A stretch of DNA of 64,000 nt from Ecdyonurus torrentis (lineage: Eukaryota; Arthropoda; Insecta; Ephemeroptera; Heptageniidae): NCBI GenBank assembly GCA_949318235.1, contig OX439131.1, forward strand, positions 9,779,731 to 9,843,730, read 5' to 3'. Made by a program: the position numbers and the translations under genes. This document shows, piece after piece, positions 45,813 to 57,830 of the stretch. The notes beneath the pieces were generated by a model. It was not told the DNA's origin. It worked only from the letters and a program-made list of their open reading frames with translations, and made no database searches. The stretch's first letter is position 1. Each line of letters opens with the position of its first letter.

Positions 45813-46271
45813 TATGTCGGGAAATAAATCATTAAATTGATTTTTTAGCTATTCAATTAACTTGCACACCTTGATTTTTGTATTGGTACAAAAAAAATTA
45901 GAAAAGCGTCTTTTATATATTAAGAATAAAATTAATTACACTTTCATAAGATTGAAGATTGCAGAAAGGCGTCAAATAATAAATGGTGGTATAAAAATCC
46001 CGTTTATTGCAGTGATTTTGATTAAACTTATTTGATAATGAATAAAACCGGTGGTGTCAAAATAAAGTGACAATATAATATGTTGGGCTATTTTTAAATT
46101 ATATATTATTCTTAAGTGTTACAAGATTTTATATATTTATATTTTGAGTATTGATGACTAAGCATTAAAATTCAAAAGTAAAGAATTGAAATTTGCATAA
46201 TATGTAGTAGATATATTGTCAGTGTTTGTTCCTTTATGTTGAAATTGACAGAACAAGCGTTTCCTAACTTC

Positions 46272-46302
<31 letters not shown>

Positions 46303-46643
46303 CTGTGAATATTTATAAAAAGTATATAAAATAATAAAACACGTAAAAATTACATGATACTCACATGAGGCAAACGTCAATAATATTGAAAAATATATAA
46401 AATTAATGTTTCTTTTTTTTTTATGAATGATTTTTCACAGATATAAGCTTAAGATAAGATTCAACCTAGTTTTAAAAAATTAACTGTTATTATTGATGAT
46501 TAAAAGGGCCAGCTCTATATTATATATATTTTTTCTTTTGTATTAAAGCATTCATGCAGTTCATATCAAGCGATCAATCGTGCATAAACCTGGCAAAAAT
46601 CAGTTGTCTAATCTGATGTTATTTTGTTATGTTTCAGCTTGAT

Positions 46644-46733
46644 ATGGGTGGAGGTTACGAGTGCGGGCCTGCATTGCTGGAGCCGTGCTTGACCACCGCC
46701 AAGTGCAGAAAACACAAGCAACGTAGTCACTGA
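46644..46733 (+). CDS. Upstream ORF, 29 aa, in the zinc-finger mRNA leader
   Basis: This short frame starts six bases after a well-formed 3' splice site (pyrimidine-rich tract and TTTCAG ending at 46,637). It ends with TGA 96 bases before the main zinc-finger start. The predicted peptide has three cysteines and a basic tail ending RKHKQRSH. Its DNA is strikingly GC-rich compared with the leader on either side, as expected if the codons are under selection. The frame is also open back to the splice site, so it could instead be the last codons of an upstream exon. I do not recognise the peptide. It may be a translated micropeptide, a translational control uORF, or a terminal exon of an alternative isoform. 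Confidence 0.4.
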   Translation: MGGGYECGPALLEPCLTTAKCRKHKQRSH

Positions 46734-46829
46734 GTGTCGCTTAAAACAATGTGACAAGACTTAATAAAAGAAAAAATAATAATTTTTTTTCCACAATATC
46801 TAAAGTGTTCCTTTAAAAAAACTAAAACA

Positions 46830-48158
46830 ATGGATATCACTGAAGCTTTACGTAATGAAGATCTATCAAAAACAGACTTTTTTGATTTTGTTTCTTGTCC
46901 TGAAATAAATGATACTACTAGACTGGTGCGTTCTCCTTCAAGTGCTGGTTATATAGATGGTCTTCAAGACTTAAAAGAAACTAATAATAATAACTTGCCA
47001 TCGACTGATGGTTTTGAGCATTTGTTATGGGGAAATAATAGTGCAAATCCAGGTGGGGAGAAGGATTCTGTCAAATTAGAAACGGCGATATTTGAAGACT
47101 GGAACAAATTATGGGGTCATGCAGTTGTGACCACTGCGGAACCCTCTGGTGGGGCGACCCCAGGAGTCCGGGCGTCCAATACGGACGGTGCAATCTACAC
47201 TCTCACAGTGCTAAATGGAGAACACCCCTCATGGTTTGCCAAGCCAGAGGATGTCACCAACGTTGTTCCTCAACAAACCATGGATATTGAGAGTTTGCTA
47301 AATATCATGACCCCTCCCACCACCGCTTCAAATGGTTTTCGCACAGATACAGAAATGTCATCGTCACCAGCTTTTACTTATTCAGATGAAAATACAGCAG
47401 ACCCTTTACTTAATGAATCAGATGAAAGTTATCAAAATTCATTACTTAGAAGTGCATTACAAGGAAAAGCGTCCTTCATAACAAGGTACAACATTAAAGT
47501 AGAAACTGATATTGCTGAAGAGGCTGCTCCACACACAGAGTTAGTGGTTCCGAGTCCAATAGTCGAGGAAACACCGTCTCAGGATTCCTCACCAAGTGCG
47601 TCCTCTCAGTCTATATTCGCTGCTACCGGCGTTCTTCCCTCCATGTTCGAGCCACAGAACTTGGATTCTGATCCCTCGGCACACAGCATGGACGAGCTGC
47701 TTCTCTCGCAACTTGATGTAACTTACGACTATGAAAAATTACGTCGTATCGAGGATGAGGTGGCTGAATCCGTGCAACAATACTGTAACTCAAACAGCAA
47801 TAGCGAGAGTAACCCGCCACTTTACAAACTGCCTGTGGCTACTGTCACTACCCCTGCACCCACCTCTAAGAATAAGAAATACTCCAAGCGAGCTAAGAGC
47901 AGCGCTGAGAAACCCGCGAGTGCTAATGGAGCTCGTAAAGAGCGTTCCTTGCACTACTGCACTATTTGCAGCAAGGGTTTCAAAGACAAGTACTCGGTGA
48001 ACGTGCATATTCGTACTCATACCGGGGAGAAACCTTTCGCTTGCACACTCTGTGGCAAAAGTTTTCGACAAAAAGCACACTTGGCAAAACACTATCAAAC
48101 TCACGCGCAAAAATCAGCTTTGAGTACAAGTCCAAATCATAAATCTACAAAAAGGTAG
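46830..48158 (+). CDS. C2H2 zinc-finger protein with two fingers, 442 aa
   Basis: A single-exon reading frame of 442 codons with clear codon structure. The start has A at -3 (ACAATGG), and the exon begins at a 3' splice site at 46,638, so at least one upstream exon exists. Residues 1-~340 are acidic and Ser/Thr/Asn-rich, without a recognised domain, and look disordered. A basic patch (about 344-372, with [10 protein letters not shown]) could be a nuclear localisation signal. Two classical fingers follow. Finger 1 (376-397) has Cys377, Cys380, His393 and His397; finger 2 (403-425) has Cys405, Cys408, His421 and His425. They are joined by a canonical TGEKP linker (398-402). A short basic tail ends the protein. 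The fingers and linker imply sequence-specific DNA binding in the nucleus, and the acidic N-terminus could be an activation region. I do not recognise an orthologue. The next gene, MCCC1, is convergent. Confidence 0.9.
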   Translation: MDITEALRNEDLSKTDFFDFVSCPEINDTTRLVRSPSSAGYIDGLQDLKETNNNNLPSTDGFEHLLWGNNSANPGGEKDSVKLETAIFEDWNKLWGHAVVTTAEPSGGATPGVRASNTDGAIYTLTVLNGEHPSWFAKPEDVTNVVPQQTMDIESLLNIMTPPTTASNGFRTDTEMSSSPAFTYSDENTADPLLNESDESYQNSLLRSALQGKASFITRYNIKVETDIAEEAAPHTELVVPSPIVEETPSQDSSPSASSQSIFAATGVLPSMFEPQNLDSDPSAHSMDELLLSQLDVTYDYEKLRRIEDEVAESVQQYCNSNSNSESNPPLYKLPVATVTTPAPTSKNKKYSKRAKSSAEKPASANGARKERSLHYCTICSKGFKDKYSVNVHIRTHTGEKPFACTLCGKSFRQKAHLAKHYQTHAQKSALSTSPNHKSTKR

Positions 48159-48291
48159 CAAGTTTAAATCATCTACTTCTATATATGTGTGTGTCATTTT
48201 CATTCATCGGACAAAAAAAAATTAAATATTCATAATTAAAGCAAATCATCATCATACTCATTCAAAAATTCATCATATATAGTACATAAAA

Positions 48292-48297
48292 AATAAA
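48292..48297 (+). promoter_or_regulatory. Candidate polyadenylation signal AATAAA, zinc-finger gene
   Basis: First canonical AATAAA downstream of the stop codon (134 nt). Further copies are at 48,419 and 48,428, so 3' end choice is uncertain in such AT-rich DNA. Confidence 0.4.
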
Positions 48298-48439
48298 TTA
48301 AATCTCATATATTATACGTCTGTGTTCAATTTAGAGTATTAAAAAAAAAGAATTTCAATTTTATTTTTTAATTATTTTGATCAAATTAATACATGACGTG
48401 CTGGTTTTGACTTTATTAAATAAATGCAATAAATAATGA

Positions 48440-50935
48440 TTTAAAATCATTTTATGGCAAGTAGTTTAATTATAGTAAGTAATTAAATTTTATTATTTAA
48501 ATTTAACTAAAAATTTTAAATTTATCTTGCCTACGCATTTGACTGAATTGGTATTTCTATTAGGCAACTAATTTGATAATATAGTAAAAAAAGAAATGAT
48601 ATTATAATTTTACTGTATAATCGTAAGAATAACATGTAAAACATGGACATGTAATAAATAAACGCCACCGAAAATAAATTTTTGCCATTTCTATTGTATA
48701 TAAAATAAACTTGTGTGCTACACACAAAATATAAAAATAATTACAAAATAATAGTAAAAAAAAAATAAAAAAATAAAAATATATATACCTATATGGCTAA
48801 GAGCTATTATACACATAATGTAAATATCTAAATTTTGGTCTTGTGTAAAATAAATACAACAATATCTTTTTGTTACTATTATTATTTGTTTATTATTAGA
48901 TATCATGGTACTTTGATCTGCCATAATTTAAGTAAATAAATATCCATTTAATGGAATTTATTTACTTTATATATACATAGTGTAAAAATATTGTTTTGTA
49001 AAATAAAAATTGTTTCTCTTTTTTATATATATATTTTGCAGCGTTTTGTTTTTAAATTGTAAATTTAAAAAAAAAAAGTTTTGTTTGCTAAGGTTGTTCC
49101 TAATATTTTTGTAGCAGTTGCTGTGATTATCTATGTTTTGTTTTTTCCTAAATCTGTGGGCTAAATTCTGGTTCAAACATTGGTGCACTGATAAGTTGAC
49201 AAGAGAAGAAATGAGTTATTATTTTTATGCCTGACAGAAGGTGGCTGTGGATTTAAAAATAAAATAATATAATACTAAATTTTGATATTGGTTTTCGCGA
49301 TCTCAGAACATGCGAAAGAAAGAAAATTAACAAACAGTTTTGGAATGAAATGAAAAGTGTTTGTGTTTAAAACAACCTTTCAAAGATAGGAAACAACATC
49401 TCATTAAAAAATTATTGAAAATAAATAAATAAATAAAAATTATATTTTACTTCTTCCGAGATTTGTCTTCTTTTTTTATAAGTTTTATTAATGGAATTAA
49501 AAAAAATAAATAAAAATAAATAAAGTGTTGAAAGTTTTATCATTATTATTAAAACCAGAAGCAAACTCAAAATGTTACATTAATTTTTGTGGGTTATTAG
49601 GAGTTTATTAATAATAAAAAAAGAAATATATTTTTTAATTCTATAATTATGTAATAAAAAACTATATATTATTACATATTTTTTAAAGTGCCAAAGGTGT
49701 ATGTACTTGTTGAGTATAGGCAATAATAAAAAAATAAAAAAAACTAATTTAGCCTATATGTTTAACACACATAGCGCACTTCTAAACACAATTATCACAA
49801 TAAATGAATGTTTCGTGGTTAGTCATATTCAAAAATTTTATATTCGAATTCGGCCTTGTAGTACAAAAGAAAAAAAAATTTAGGCAAATAACTTGAAAGT
49901 TATAAAAAGCCTATAGGTACTTATAACATATTTTATAACATATTTGTCACTCTAAAATTATATACGAGATTTTTTTTATATAAACTAAATTTTTTGTCAC
50001 TTATTTACTATAATTATATATTTAATTATTTATGTAGGCTAGACTGATACAGTAGACAAATCAACCTGGAATTCTGAATAACATTTTATATTTTTTTGTT
50101 TTATATTATTTTTTTGTCTAGACAATATATTATTTTATTATATATTATTATTATTATATTATTATTATTTGACTGAGATATGCAGAAGAAATGGAAATGT
50201 GTATCTTTAAAAAACGAAAAATCTATTATAAAAATGTTCAAAAAAATAATTGTGTGTTTTATTTTCTCATAATTATATTTTCCATTATAGTGCCTGGAAA
50301 CAGGCAACCCGCAGAGCGCGCGCTCACAAATAGTTGCATAACTCATTAGGGGTCTAAACTCTTGCAACAGCGTGATCTAAGAATGATAACTTTTAACATT
50401 CTTGAAAACACTTTTGAATCAAAATTCTGATTTCAATGTTGATTTTATTATTAACATTTATGTTATAAGTTTTATCTTTATTGCAATAATACTTAACATA
50501 AAATTGTCATTATAAAACGCCTTGAAAATAAATAATAATAATCTAACAATTTATAGATTTAGATGTTAGGGCAACTTATAGAGTTCAAACATATAGTAAT
50601 CCAAAATTATAAATACGATACATTTAAAAAATGCATAATTTAATATATAAATACATTGCATTTCAAGTTTGGAATTTTTTTACTTTCAAGAAATAAAAAA
50701 CTTTTCATCCTCTTTTAACTTTGTTTATATTATAAATAATTAGTTTTATTTTTACTTTACTGCACAGCGATTAATACTTCATTGATAATAATAATAATAA
50801 TTAGCCTACAGTATTCTGTAGTCAAATTTAAATAAATATTCATGACTTTGCACAGCTTACTTTATTTTATTAATTTATTGTTGAAAGATTAGAGGTAAAA
50901 TGTACAGAAACACAACGAGGTTAAAATAAACAGAA
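48440..50935. other. AT-rich convergent intergenic region
   Basis: This lies between the 3' ends of the zinc-finger gene and MCCC1. Only AT-rich, low-complexity sequence is visible, apart from a short CpG-bearing piece near 50,285-50,385 (GCAACCCGCAGAGCGCGCGCTC). No coding exon can be supported. Confidence 0.6.
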
Positions 50936-50939
50936 GATA

Positions 50940-50945
50940 TTTATT
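50940..50945 (-). promoter_or_regulatory. Candidate polyadenylation signal, MCCC1
   Basis: On the minus strand this reads AATAAA. It is the first canonical copy downstream of the MCCC1 stop at 51,357, implying a 3' UTR of about 0.4 kb. An ATTAAA variant lies nearer the stop, around 51,215. Confidence 0.45.
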
Positions 50946-51356
50946 TCTTATTATTTCCTGATACAGAAAAACAAAGCAGATTATACAAAAATATATTTTA
51001 TAATAATGATTGTAAATAGGCAAGATCAGATTCTTCATTACATGAAGCAACAGTTGAGCACAATTGGCATGAGTTAACAAGTGAAACTATACATTTGAAC
51101 ATTATTTTTTTACATGCGTATTACAGGAAAATAAGATACAGTAACAATAAAAAAATAGCAACAACAATATACACACTTATTAAAAATAAAACATTTTTCT
51201 CAATTATAGTGTGTGTTTTAATCTATGCACTATCAATATAGGATACAATATGTAACTTTAAAAGCTTTAACACAAATACGATGATAATAACATGAGCGAG
51301 GTTTTGAAATTGATGAGTATTGGCACTTAATAATCTCGCCCTAATTTATGATGAGG

Positions 51357-54300
51357 TTATTCCTGAGTCTCTGCCATTTTGACTACAGGAGCATTCTTCT
51401 TGACATTGTCACCAGCTGCATAGAGGACACGTTCAACAATGCCATCCTTGGGAGCCCGAATGACGTGCTGCAAATATAATGTAACATTTTAACACAAAAT
51501 TAAATCAATAAACAAATAAATATTAACTTTTAACATTAGAATTTAGTGTACAATTTGCATTTATCACTGCCGTAAATGTTCATGAAAGGAAATGTCGCAT
51601 GTAACAAAAAGGGGATCAAAACTAAGTCTTAGGTTGCTAGCTCTGTATTTGCCACCCCTGCAGACCTTTTCTTTTAATAGTAAATGTTGCTACTATTGTC
51701 ATTAAGGTGCAAAGATGTTGACAATATAATGGAAATAATATTAAAAAAGCCAATGAAAAAGTGTACAGGTGTTGCAAGTACAGAGCTCGCAAAATAGCTC
51801 TTAGCTGAACTCAGTTTTGAGTCTCTTACTTTGAAAGTCCTCGGCATCTCCTTTTATGTAAAATGTGTGCCATGATTACGTGAACTGGTTCAAAATATAG
51901 GATTAAATGTAATTTAAGCTCAAGAGTTCAGTTTGTGCTAACAAATTTAATCCACATTTTTATTTATGGGAATAATTAAGCCATACCTCCATTTTCATTG
52001 CAATCATAACAACAAGAGGGTGACCAGCCTTGACTTCTTCCCCATCCTTGACTAAGACTTTCTCAATGACTCCAGGCATTGGTGCCACCGCGCCACCTCC
52101 TGCCAGCATGCCTGCTCCCGCACCAAGTTGCATGAACGCAGGCTCTGGCTCTTCAAAACAGAAACTGCCTCCCTGAAATATCTCACTTATTAGTATCAAT
52201 TTTCTCATAATAGTGACGGCATCTTACCTTAGTGAAGAGATGTATTTGGGAATCCACTCTGGCCACCCTGCACTTGCTAATATGTCCATTGATACAGCTC
52301 GTAAGAAGGGCATCTCCAGATTCTGTGTTTGTAAGAGAAGCAATGGCTTTAAGAGACGTACCGCCGTGGGTAATGGTGAAGTGACCACCCATTGCCTCAG
52401 TCACTTGTACGTCAAGTAAAGTGTCACCAAACTTTAGTTGCACCTTACGTGAGACGTCATGACTGAGACGAAGACTTGACTCTGAGCCAAATGGACTGAA
52501 TGGGTCGCAGGATGTTGAAGAGGGTGAGCAACGTTCAGTCAAAGTTGATGCAAGTGCAGCCTGGTAAACCAACAAATGATGTCAGTTTTATTATTTTTTG
52601 CAGACATATGGCTAAAATAGCTGCATCATACCTGAGCAATTAGGGGAGGTGAAAGAGAGATGACAGGGAACAATGTTGCTTGGTGTTCAGGGATGAAGTT
52701 TGTGTGAACATTGCCTGCCAAAAATTGTTCATGAGAACACAATGACATCAGAAAGTCGACGTTGGTGTTCAGTCCAACCACCTGGAAAAACATGATTCAT
52801 AATTAACGAAAAGTATTGACTTGGTGATTACTGATTATTGATTGTTAAAAAAGATTATATAATAAATAACACATAAATAGATTTGAAATTTTTAAAAATT
52901 TGTGTATCAATTCCGTTAGATGATTTATTTCAACAATAGCTTACATTAAATTGTGAGAGTTGATCCTTGAGCTTTAATATTGCTGCTTCTCTGTTTTCTG
53001 CCCAGACTACAAGTTTTGCAATCATTGGATCATAGTGGACTGATACTTCATCACCCTGTCTTACACCTGCCAATCAAAGTTCACATTAGTTTCAAAATTC
53101 ATCTCTATACATCATTACTGTATAGGCCCTAATAAAAACTAATAATAACAAAATAATAACTGTGACTTATCACAGTTATTTTTTTTTCCTTAATTAATGA
53201 AATTTGCTTCATTATAATATATACTATAGGCTATAATAATAAATAATTGGGGAAAAACAATTAGGTAAAAAAAAAAAAAAAAAAAAAAAAATTAACTCCA
53301 TATTAAAGTTTAATGATACCTGTGAAAGAATGGCACTGCCATAATTCGTCACCTCCGAGTGATAACCTCGTATAGCACATTTTTTAAAAAATTGAGTTAG
53401 ACATGGAATGCTAATGCCTTGTATATAGTAATTAAGGTTCTAAAATCAGAAACCCCAAATTCGCCCTAAAAGTACCTGAATTTTTACCTGAAAGGTCAGA
53501 AAACATGAATATAACCTATAAAGAAAAGCTAATTTGCGATTTATTCTGAGATTTTTATAAATCTAGGAATTGTATATGCAGATTTATGAAGCTTTAAATT
53601 TTGTTCACAATTAAAATGTTATTTTTCATTTAATTTTAAATTAATTATTAAAAACCTGGTTAATTAAAAACTTTGAATTTCATCAATATTTATTACTAAG
53701 GGTACAATGAACCTACCAGGGTTCGGATTAAACCCGGTTTTTTTAATAAAACCGGCCGGCAGGTAAAACCAGGTTTTATAGCCCGTTTTTTTTAATAAAA
53801 CCCGGTTTTTTAAGTAAAAAAAAACCGTTTTTTTAAAATTTTTTCCCAATTTTCACAATAATAACATAAAAATAATAAAATAATAAACTTGCATATTTTT
53901 TAGTCATTTGAAAAAAACAACAACAAAAACCACATCAAATATCAATTTTATAGAGGTTTATTTATTCATAGTAATTATATAGTAATACAAGTAAATTAAG
54001 AATTTCGACTTTTATTATTTTTAGAGAGCGGAAAAATAGTCTTTAGACTATTGTCAATATTGAGACTATTGGGGGTTTTACTTAAAATTTCCACGAATCA
54101 CACGATTTCAAGCCTATATACAAAATTAAAAAAACACTATTTCGCGACTATTTTAGTCTCCGAGACTATTTTGGACTTTTCGGACTATTTTGCCTTTTTT
54201 CAATGTTTTTGGATATATCTGACAAAAATAACGGAAAATTAACGTAGAACGTGACCGACTTGGACCAGAAATCGCTAAAAGTAAACCATATTTTCACAAT

Positions 54301-55471
54301 AATTTTTTTAAAATTATTTATTTCCAACATGTTTTGTTGGAACACAATAATTTTCAAATAAAATTGAGTAAATTTAAAATATTTTTTATTTTTATTATAA
54401 TTTTTTTTTCGAAAAAAGTTTTAATTTAATAATAATTTTAATTTAAAAAAAAGTTTCTTATTTGACTACAAATTTCCACTCAAATTTGCATTTACACATT
54501 TACATGTATTGTTATCTTTAAGGTGGCGAATAACTTATATTTGATCGTGTTTCACGTGTTTGACATAATTAAATTTTTAAGTACCAAAGCTTCTTTATTT
54601 TGTGTTCATACTAATTCGCCTTAAAAAAAATGTTTTTAGTGGTCTCTGAAGATTTTTTTTTTATTATTATTATTTAGACAATGCTATTTTAGACCGATGT
54701 AATTTTTTTAGACTATAGAATTTTTTTTTTTTTTTTTTTTATGCAATCCTAGAGACTATTAAGAAAACCGATAAATTCAGACATGTTAAACTAATAAATA
54801 AAGTCACTAATGAGCTATATAAATTTCAAAGACTATTTTCCGACTATTTTATTATTTTTAGAGACTATTTTTAGACTATTTTTTAATTTTGAAGACTATT
54901 TTGATGAAAAAAGAGACTTTTTTCCGCTCTTTTATTAATATATAGTATTTTGGCTTCTTTTTTTCATTTTTTTCATTTTTTTTTTTTTTGTTTTTGTTTG
55001 TTTTTTTGTTTTTTTTTTTTTTTTTTTTAAACCGGCTTTTTTAAAAATCTTATTGCCCGGTTTTTTATAAAAAACCGCCCGGCAAAAATCCAGGTTAAAA
55101 AACCCGGTCGAACCCTGGAACCTACCCAGCAATTTTTGAAACTTTTGAACATGATTAACTATTTTTAATTGCTAAGTAAACTGAATTTTGCATATACGAG
55201 GTTTATACTCTAAACCGATGTTTAGCTTATCTGTGCTTTACGATAAAAAGCAATTTTTCAACCCTTAATTAAAATTCTAAGGGTAAGTAGTAAAACTTCC
55301 AAACTTACGGCAAAAGTTGCGCATTGAACCTATACATTTAAAGAAAATTAATTTCCGGTAGCTGCCATAAAAAGTAGAATCAGTACACAAATTTTAACTT
55401 TAACCTTAAATATCTCAAAACTAGACTTGTGTGCTATACGAGGTTATCGCACGGAGGTGACGAATTGCTTG

Positions 55472-55505
<34 letters not shown>

Positions 55506-57620
55506 AGTACAGTACAGTACAGTATAAAAAATATATATATAGTGATAGTTTTGACAAATTAGGGAATATGGCTGTGGCTTAAAGTTTTTTTTTTTCTTCC
55601 TAATTTCATTTTTTATTATTACTTATTGCTAACCTGTTTCTACTCTGACGTCACTCCTGACTTCAGGGGTACTCAGTCTAATCAAAGGTCCAGCCCCAGG
55701 TAAGAAGTCTGCTCCTGGTTCTTCTGCATAGATCCTAGCCTCTAAAGAGTGACCTCTCAACTCCAGCTGTTCCTGAGTGACAGGCAGGGGCTCTCCAGCA
55801 GCCACCTAGAGAAAACATGCATTCAATTCATGTATATCAAGAAATCATTTGGATTATAAGTTTACGTACCTGCAGCTGCCATTGCACCAGGTCTGTGCCA
55901 GTTATCATTTCAGTGACTGGGTGTTCAACCTGCAGTCTTGTGTTCATCTCCATGAAGAAAAACTTGTGGTCCTTTGCTCCAAGGACAAACTCTACTGTCC
56001 CAGCACCAACATAGCCCACTGCTTTAGCTGCTTTCACTGCTGCTTCACCAATTGCACGTCGCTCATCCCAGCTTAGTCCTGGCTGCAAGTATAGAATACA
56101 TTGTAAATTAGGAATAAAGAGCAACACATTAACATTAAAAACAATGGTAAAATGTTTTACAATGTTTTATAGTAAAAATCTTACAGCAGGTGCTTCTTCA
56201 ATGACTTTTTGATGTCTACGCTGCACACTGCAATCTCTCTCAAACAAGTAAACATAATTTCCATGCTTGTCTCCAAAAACTTGAACTTCTACATGCCTAG
56301 GTTGAGACACAAAACGTTCAACAAGCATTACTTGATCACCAAATGCTTTCTGGGCTTCTCTTCTTGCAGACTCAAGTTGAGGTATAAAATCTTCTTTTGT
56401 GTTTGCAATTCTCATACCCTAAAATAATAATAAATTAATACCGCATTAAAAAATATAAATCTCTTTAATGTAGATATAAGTTTAAAATAATAACCTTTCC
56501 TCCACCTCCTCTAACTGCTTTGATCATTACTGGAAATCCAATTTTTTCGGCTTCGGAGAATAATTTTTCATCTGACTGCTCCTCCCCATGGTAGCCTTCT
56601 ATGACAGGGACCCCAGCAGCGGACATGATGAACTTTGATGTACTGTGGAGTAAGCTTATTAGTTGTTGCATTTCAATAGACACGAGGACTAATCTCACCT
56701 CTTGATGCCCATGTCTCGGATAGCTGAAGGTGGTGGACCTATGAACACAACACCAGATTTGTGGCACAGCTCTGCGAACTCAGCATTCTCAGACAAGAAG
56801 CCATAACCTGGATGTATTGCCTGAGCTCCACACTGCTTTGCAGCTTCTATAATACGATCCTGTCTTAGGTAGCTGTCTGTCGATGCTGCAGTTCCTATTC
56901 TGTATGCCTCGTCTGCCTATATGTGGAAACAAAATGTATATATATAAAAGGGCCATCTATATGTGGAAACAAAATGTATATATATATATATATATATATA
57001 TGGGCCAGTCAAAATATGTATGTAATTAAGTACGCAAATAAATGTTGATATGTGCAATTGATCGTTATACCATGGCAACATGCATAGAGTTGATATCAGC
57101 ATCGCTGTACACAGCTACAGTTTGTATTCCCATTTTACGAGCACTCTTCATCACTCGGCATGCTATTTCTCCACGATTTGCAATCAAGACTTTGTTGATT
57201 CTCTGGACCTCTCCACAGTGATGCCATCTTTGTCGGGTAGCAAAGCATGGAGTTCTGAAAAAATAAAATAAATTAACATTAAACAAAAGCATATTAATAA
57301 CATTTAAATAAGGAAAAGATTTCAAGCTCCCAAAAATATCCATATTGTATGTATCATACAACACATAATATGTATATACAGTAATCAAAATTAACGATTA
57401 AAATTAAAAGCAAGATATTACCCTCATACGATATACGTATGTACCGCAACGAAATCAAAAAACTTCACATGCAACTATAGACTGAAATGCATCACTGCAT
57501 CAGTAAAATTGAAGTTTATTCATTTCATTTCGGTACATATGTATAACATCCTATCACAAAGAAAAAAAAATCACTTTACCTTTGGCTTAATTTAGCACTA
57601 TTTTTAAGTATTGACAACAT
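51357..57620 (-). CDS. MCCC1: Methylcrotonoyl-CoA carboxylase alpha (biotin) subunit, mitochondrial
   Basis: Twelve exons, all with GT-AG introns and consistent phase, give 703 aa (human 725): 57620-57580, 57254-57071, 56916-56699, 56642-56495, 56418-56185, 56082-55870, 55805-55634, 53066-52945, 52781-52632, 52560-52228, 52172-51987 and 51467-51357. Residues 1-32 are basic and acid-poor, fitting a mitochondrial presequence. The biotin carboxylase part starts [15 protein letters not shown] (33-47). It has the GGGGK ATP loop (193-197) and [14 protein letters not shown] (320-333) with the catalytic Arg324 and Glu328. A BT-type linker (about 495-605) follows, then a biotin carrier domain with AMKM at 663-666, Lys665 being the biotinylation site. 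With a beta subunit it carboxylates 3-methylcrotonyl-CoA in leucine catabolism. Key residues are intact. Introns are 55-520 nt except intron 7 (2567 nt), which is enlarged by nested mobile elements. Confidence 0.96.
53155..53180. repeat. Short perfect hairpin in MCCC1 intron 7
   Basis: AATAACTGTGA and TCACAGTTATT form an 11-bp stem with a four-base loop. Its role is unknown; it lies ~90 bp from exon 8. Confidence 0.6.
53343..55466. mobile_element. Inverted-repeat element in MCCC1 intron 7 (outer, split)
   Basis: Terminal inverted repeats of 37 nt lie at 53,343-53,379 and 55,430-55,466. They start AATTCGTCACCTCCG, contain ATAACCTCGTATAGCACA, and differ at two positions. After removing the hAT insertion (53,717-55,117) the element is about 720 bp, AT-rich, with no open frame. 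It is a non-autonomous DNA transposon or MITE-like element of unknown superfamily. I see no unambiguous target duplication. Poly-A and a CAGTA repeat follow on the right. Confidence 0.7.
53717..55117. mobile_element. Non-autonomous hAT element nested in MCCC1 intron 7
   Basis: This 1401-bp element begins CAGGGTTCGG and ends CGAACCCTG. It is flanked by a perfect 8-bp duplication, GAACCTAC (53,709-53,716 and 55,118-55,125). Eight-base duplications and CAGGG-type ends are typical of hAT transposons. Subterminal sequence is rich in CCGG-T-run blocks, inverted between the ends. Inside, GACTATTTT-like motifs recur (about 54,040-54,190 and 54,710-54,910), often as RGACTATT, possibly transposase-binding sites. 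No transposase frame is present. The intact duplication suggests a fairly recent insertion into the older outer element. Confidence 0.85.
55475..55524. repeat. Poly-A followed by (CAGTA)n
   Basis: Thirty A residues (55,475-55,504) and four CAGTA-type units (55,505-55,524), directly to the right of the outer intronic element. Confidence 0.9.
56917..56990 (-). repeat. Tandem duplication of a 3' splice site, MCCC1 intron 2
   Basis: About 30 bp ending in TTTTGTTTCCACATATAG (minus strand) occurs twice with a 40-nt offset. The copy ending at 56,917 is the one that keeps the MCCC1 frame with exon 3. The copy ending at 56,957 would add 40 nt and shift the frame. The two are nearly identical, so the duplication looks recent. 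Confidence 0.8.
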
Positions 57621-57830
57621 TTTATATGTATATTTTAGTAGAAGTTAAAGTAAGTTTTATTTTGAGTCAGTGTTTATAGTTAATAATTCTTGAAATTTGC
57701 ATATAAATATCAAAATTCTGATTAAAATTATAAAACCACTACTAATTATCGGAAATCAGCCCAGAATCAGCCTTGGAGGTTACTTTTTACAAGGACTCCC
57801 TACAAAAAAAAATTACAAGGACTTTATTGA

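Larger units (their letters stand above)
40942..46637. other. AT-rich stretch upstream of the zinc-finger exon
   Basis: Presumably intron or 5' flank of the zinc-finger gene, because its visible exon begins with a 3' splice site. More complex islands are at about 41,020-41,230 (with CTATAGCAAAGTTATAG-type short repeats and a CA run) and at 42,885-43,010. The latter has GCGTCCGGGCG and GTGCGCGAGG motifs. No further coding exon is recognisable. Confidence 0.5.

Noticed and set aside
47623..48110. Open frames on both strands overlapping the zinc-finger exon
   Set aside because: They are shadows of the real frame. None has a domain, and the plus-strand 442-aa frame carries the conserved fingers.
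55646..55653. TGACGTCA palindrome as a regulatory CRE
   Set aside because: It lies within coding exon 7 of MCCC1, where the codons explain the sequence.
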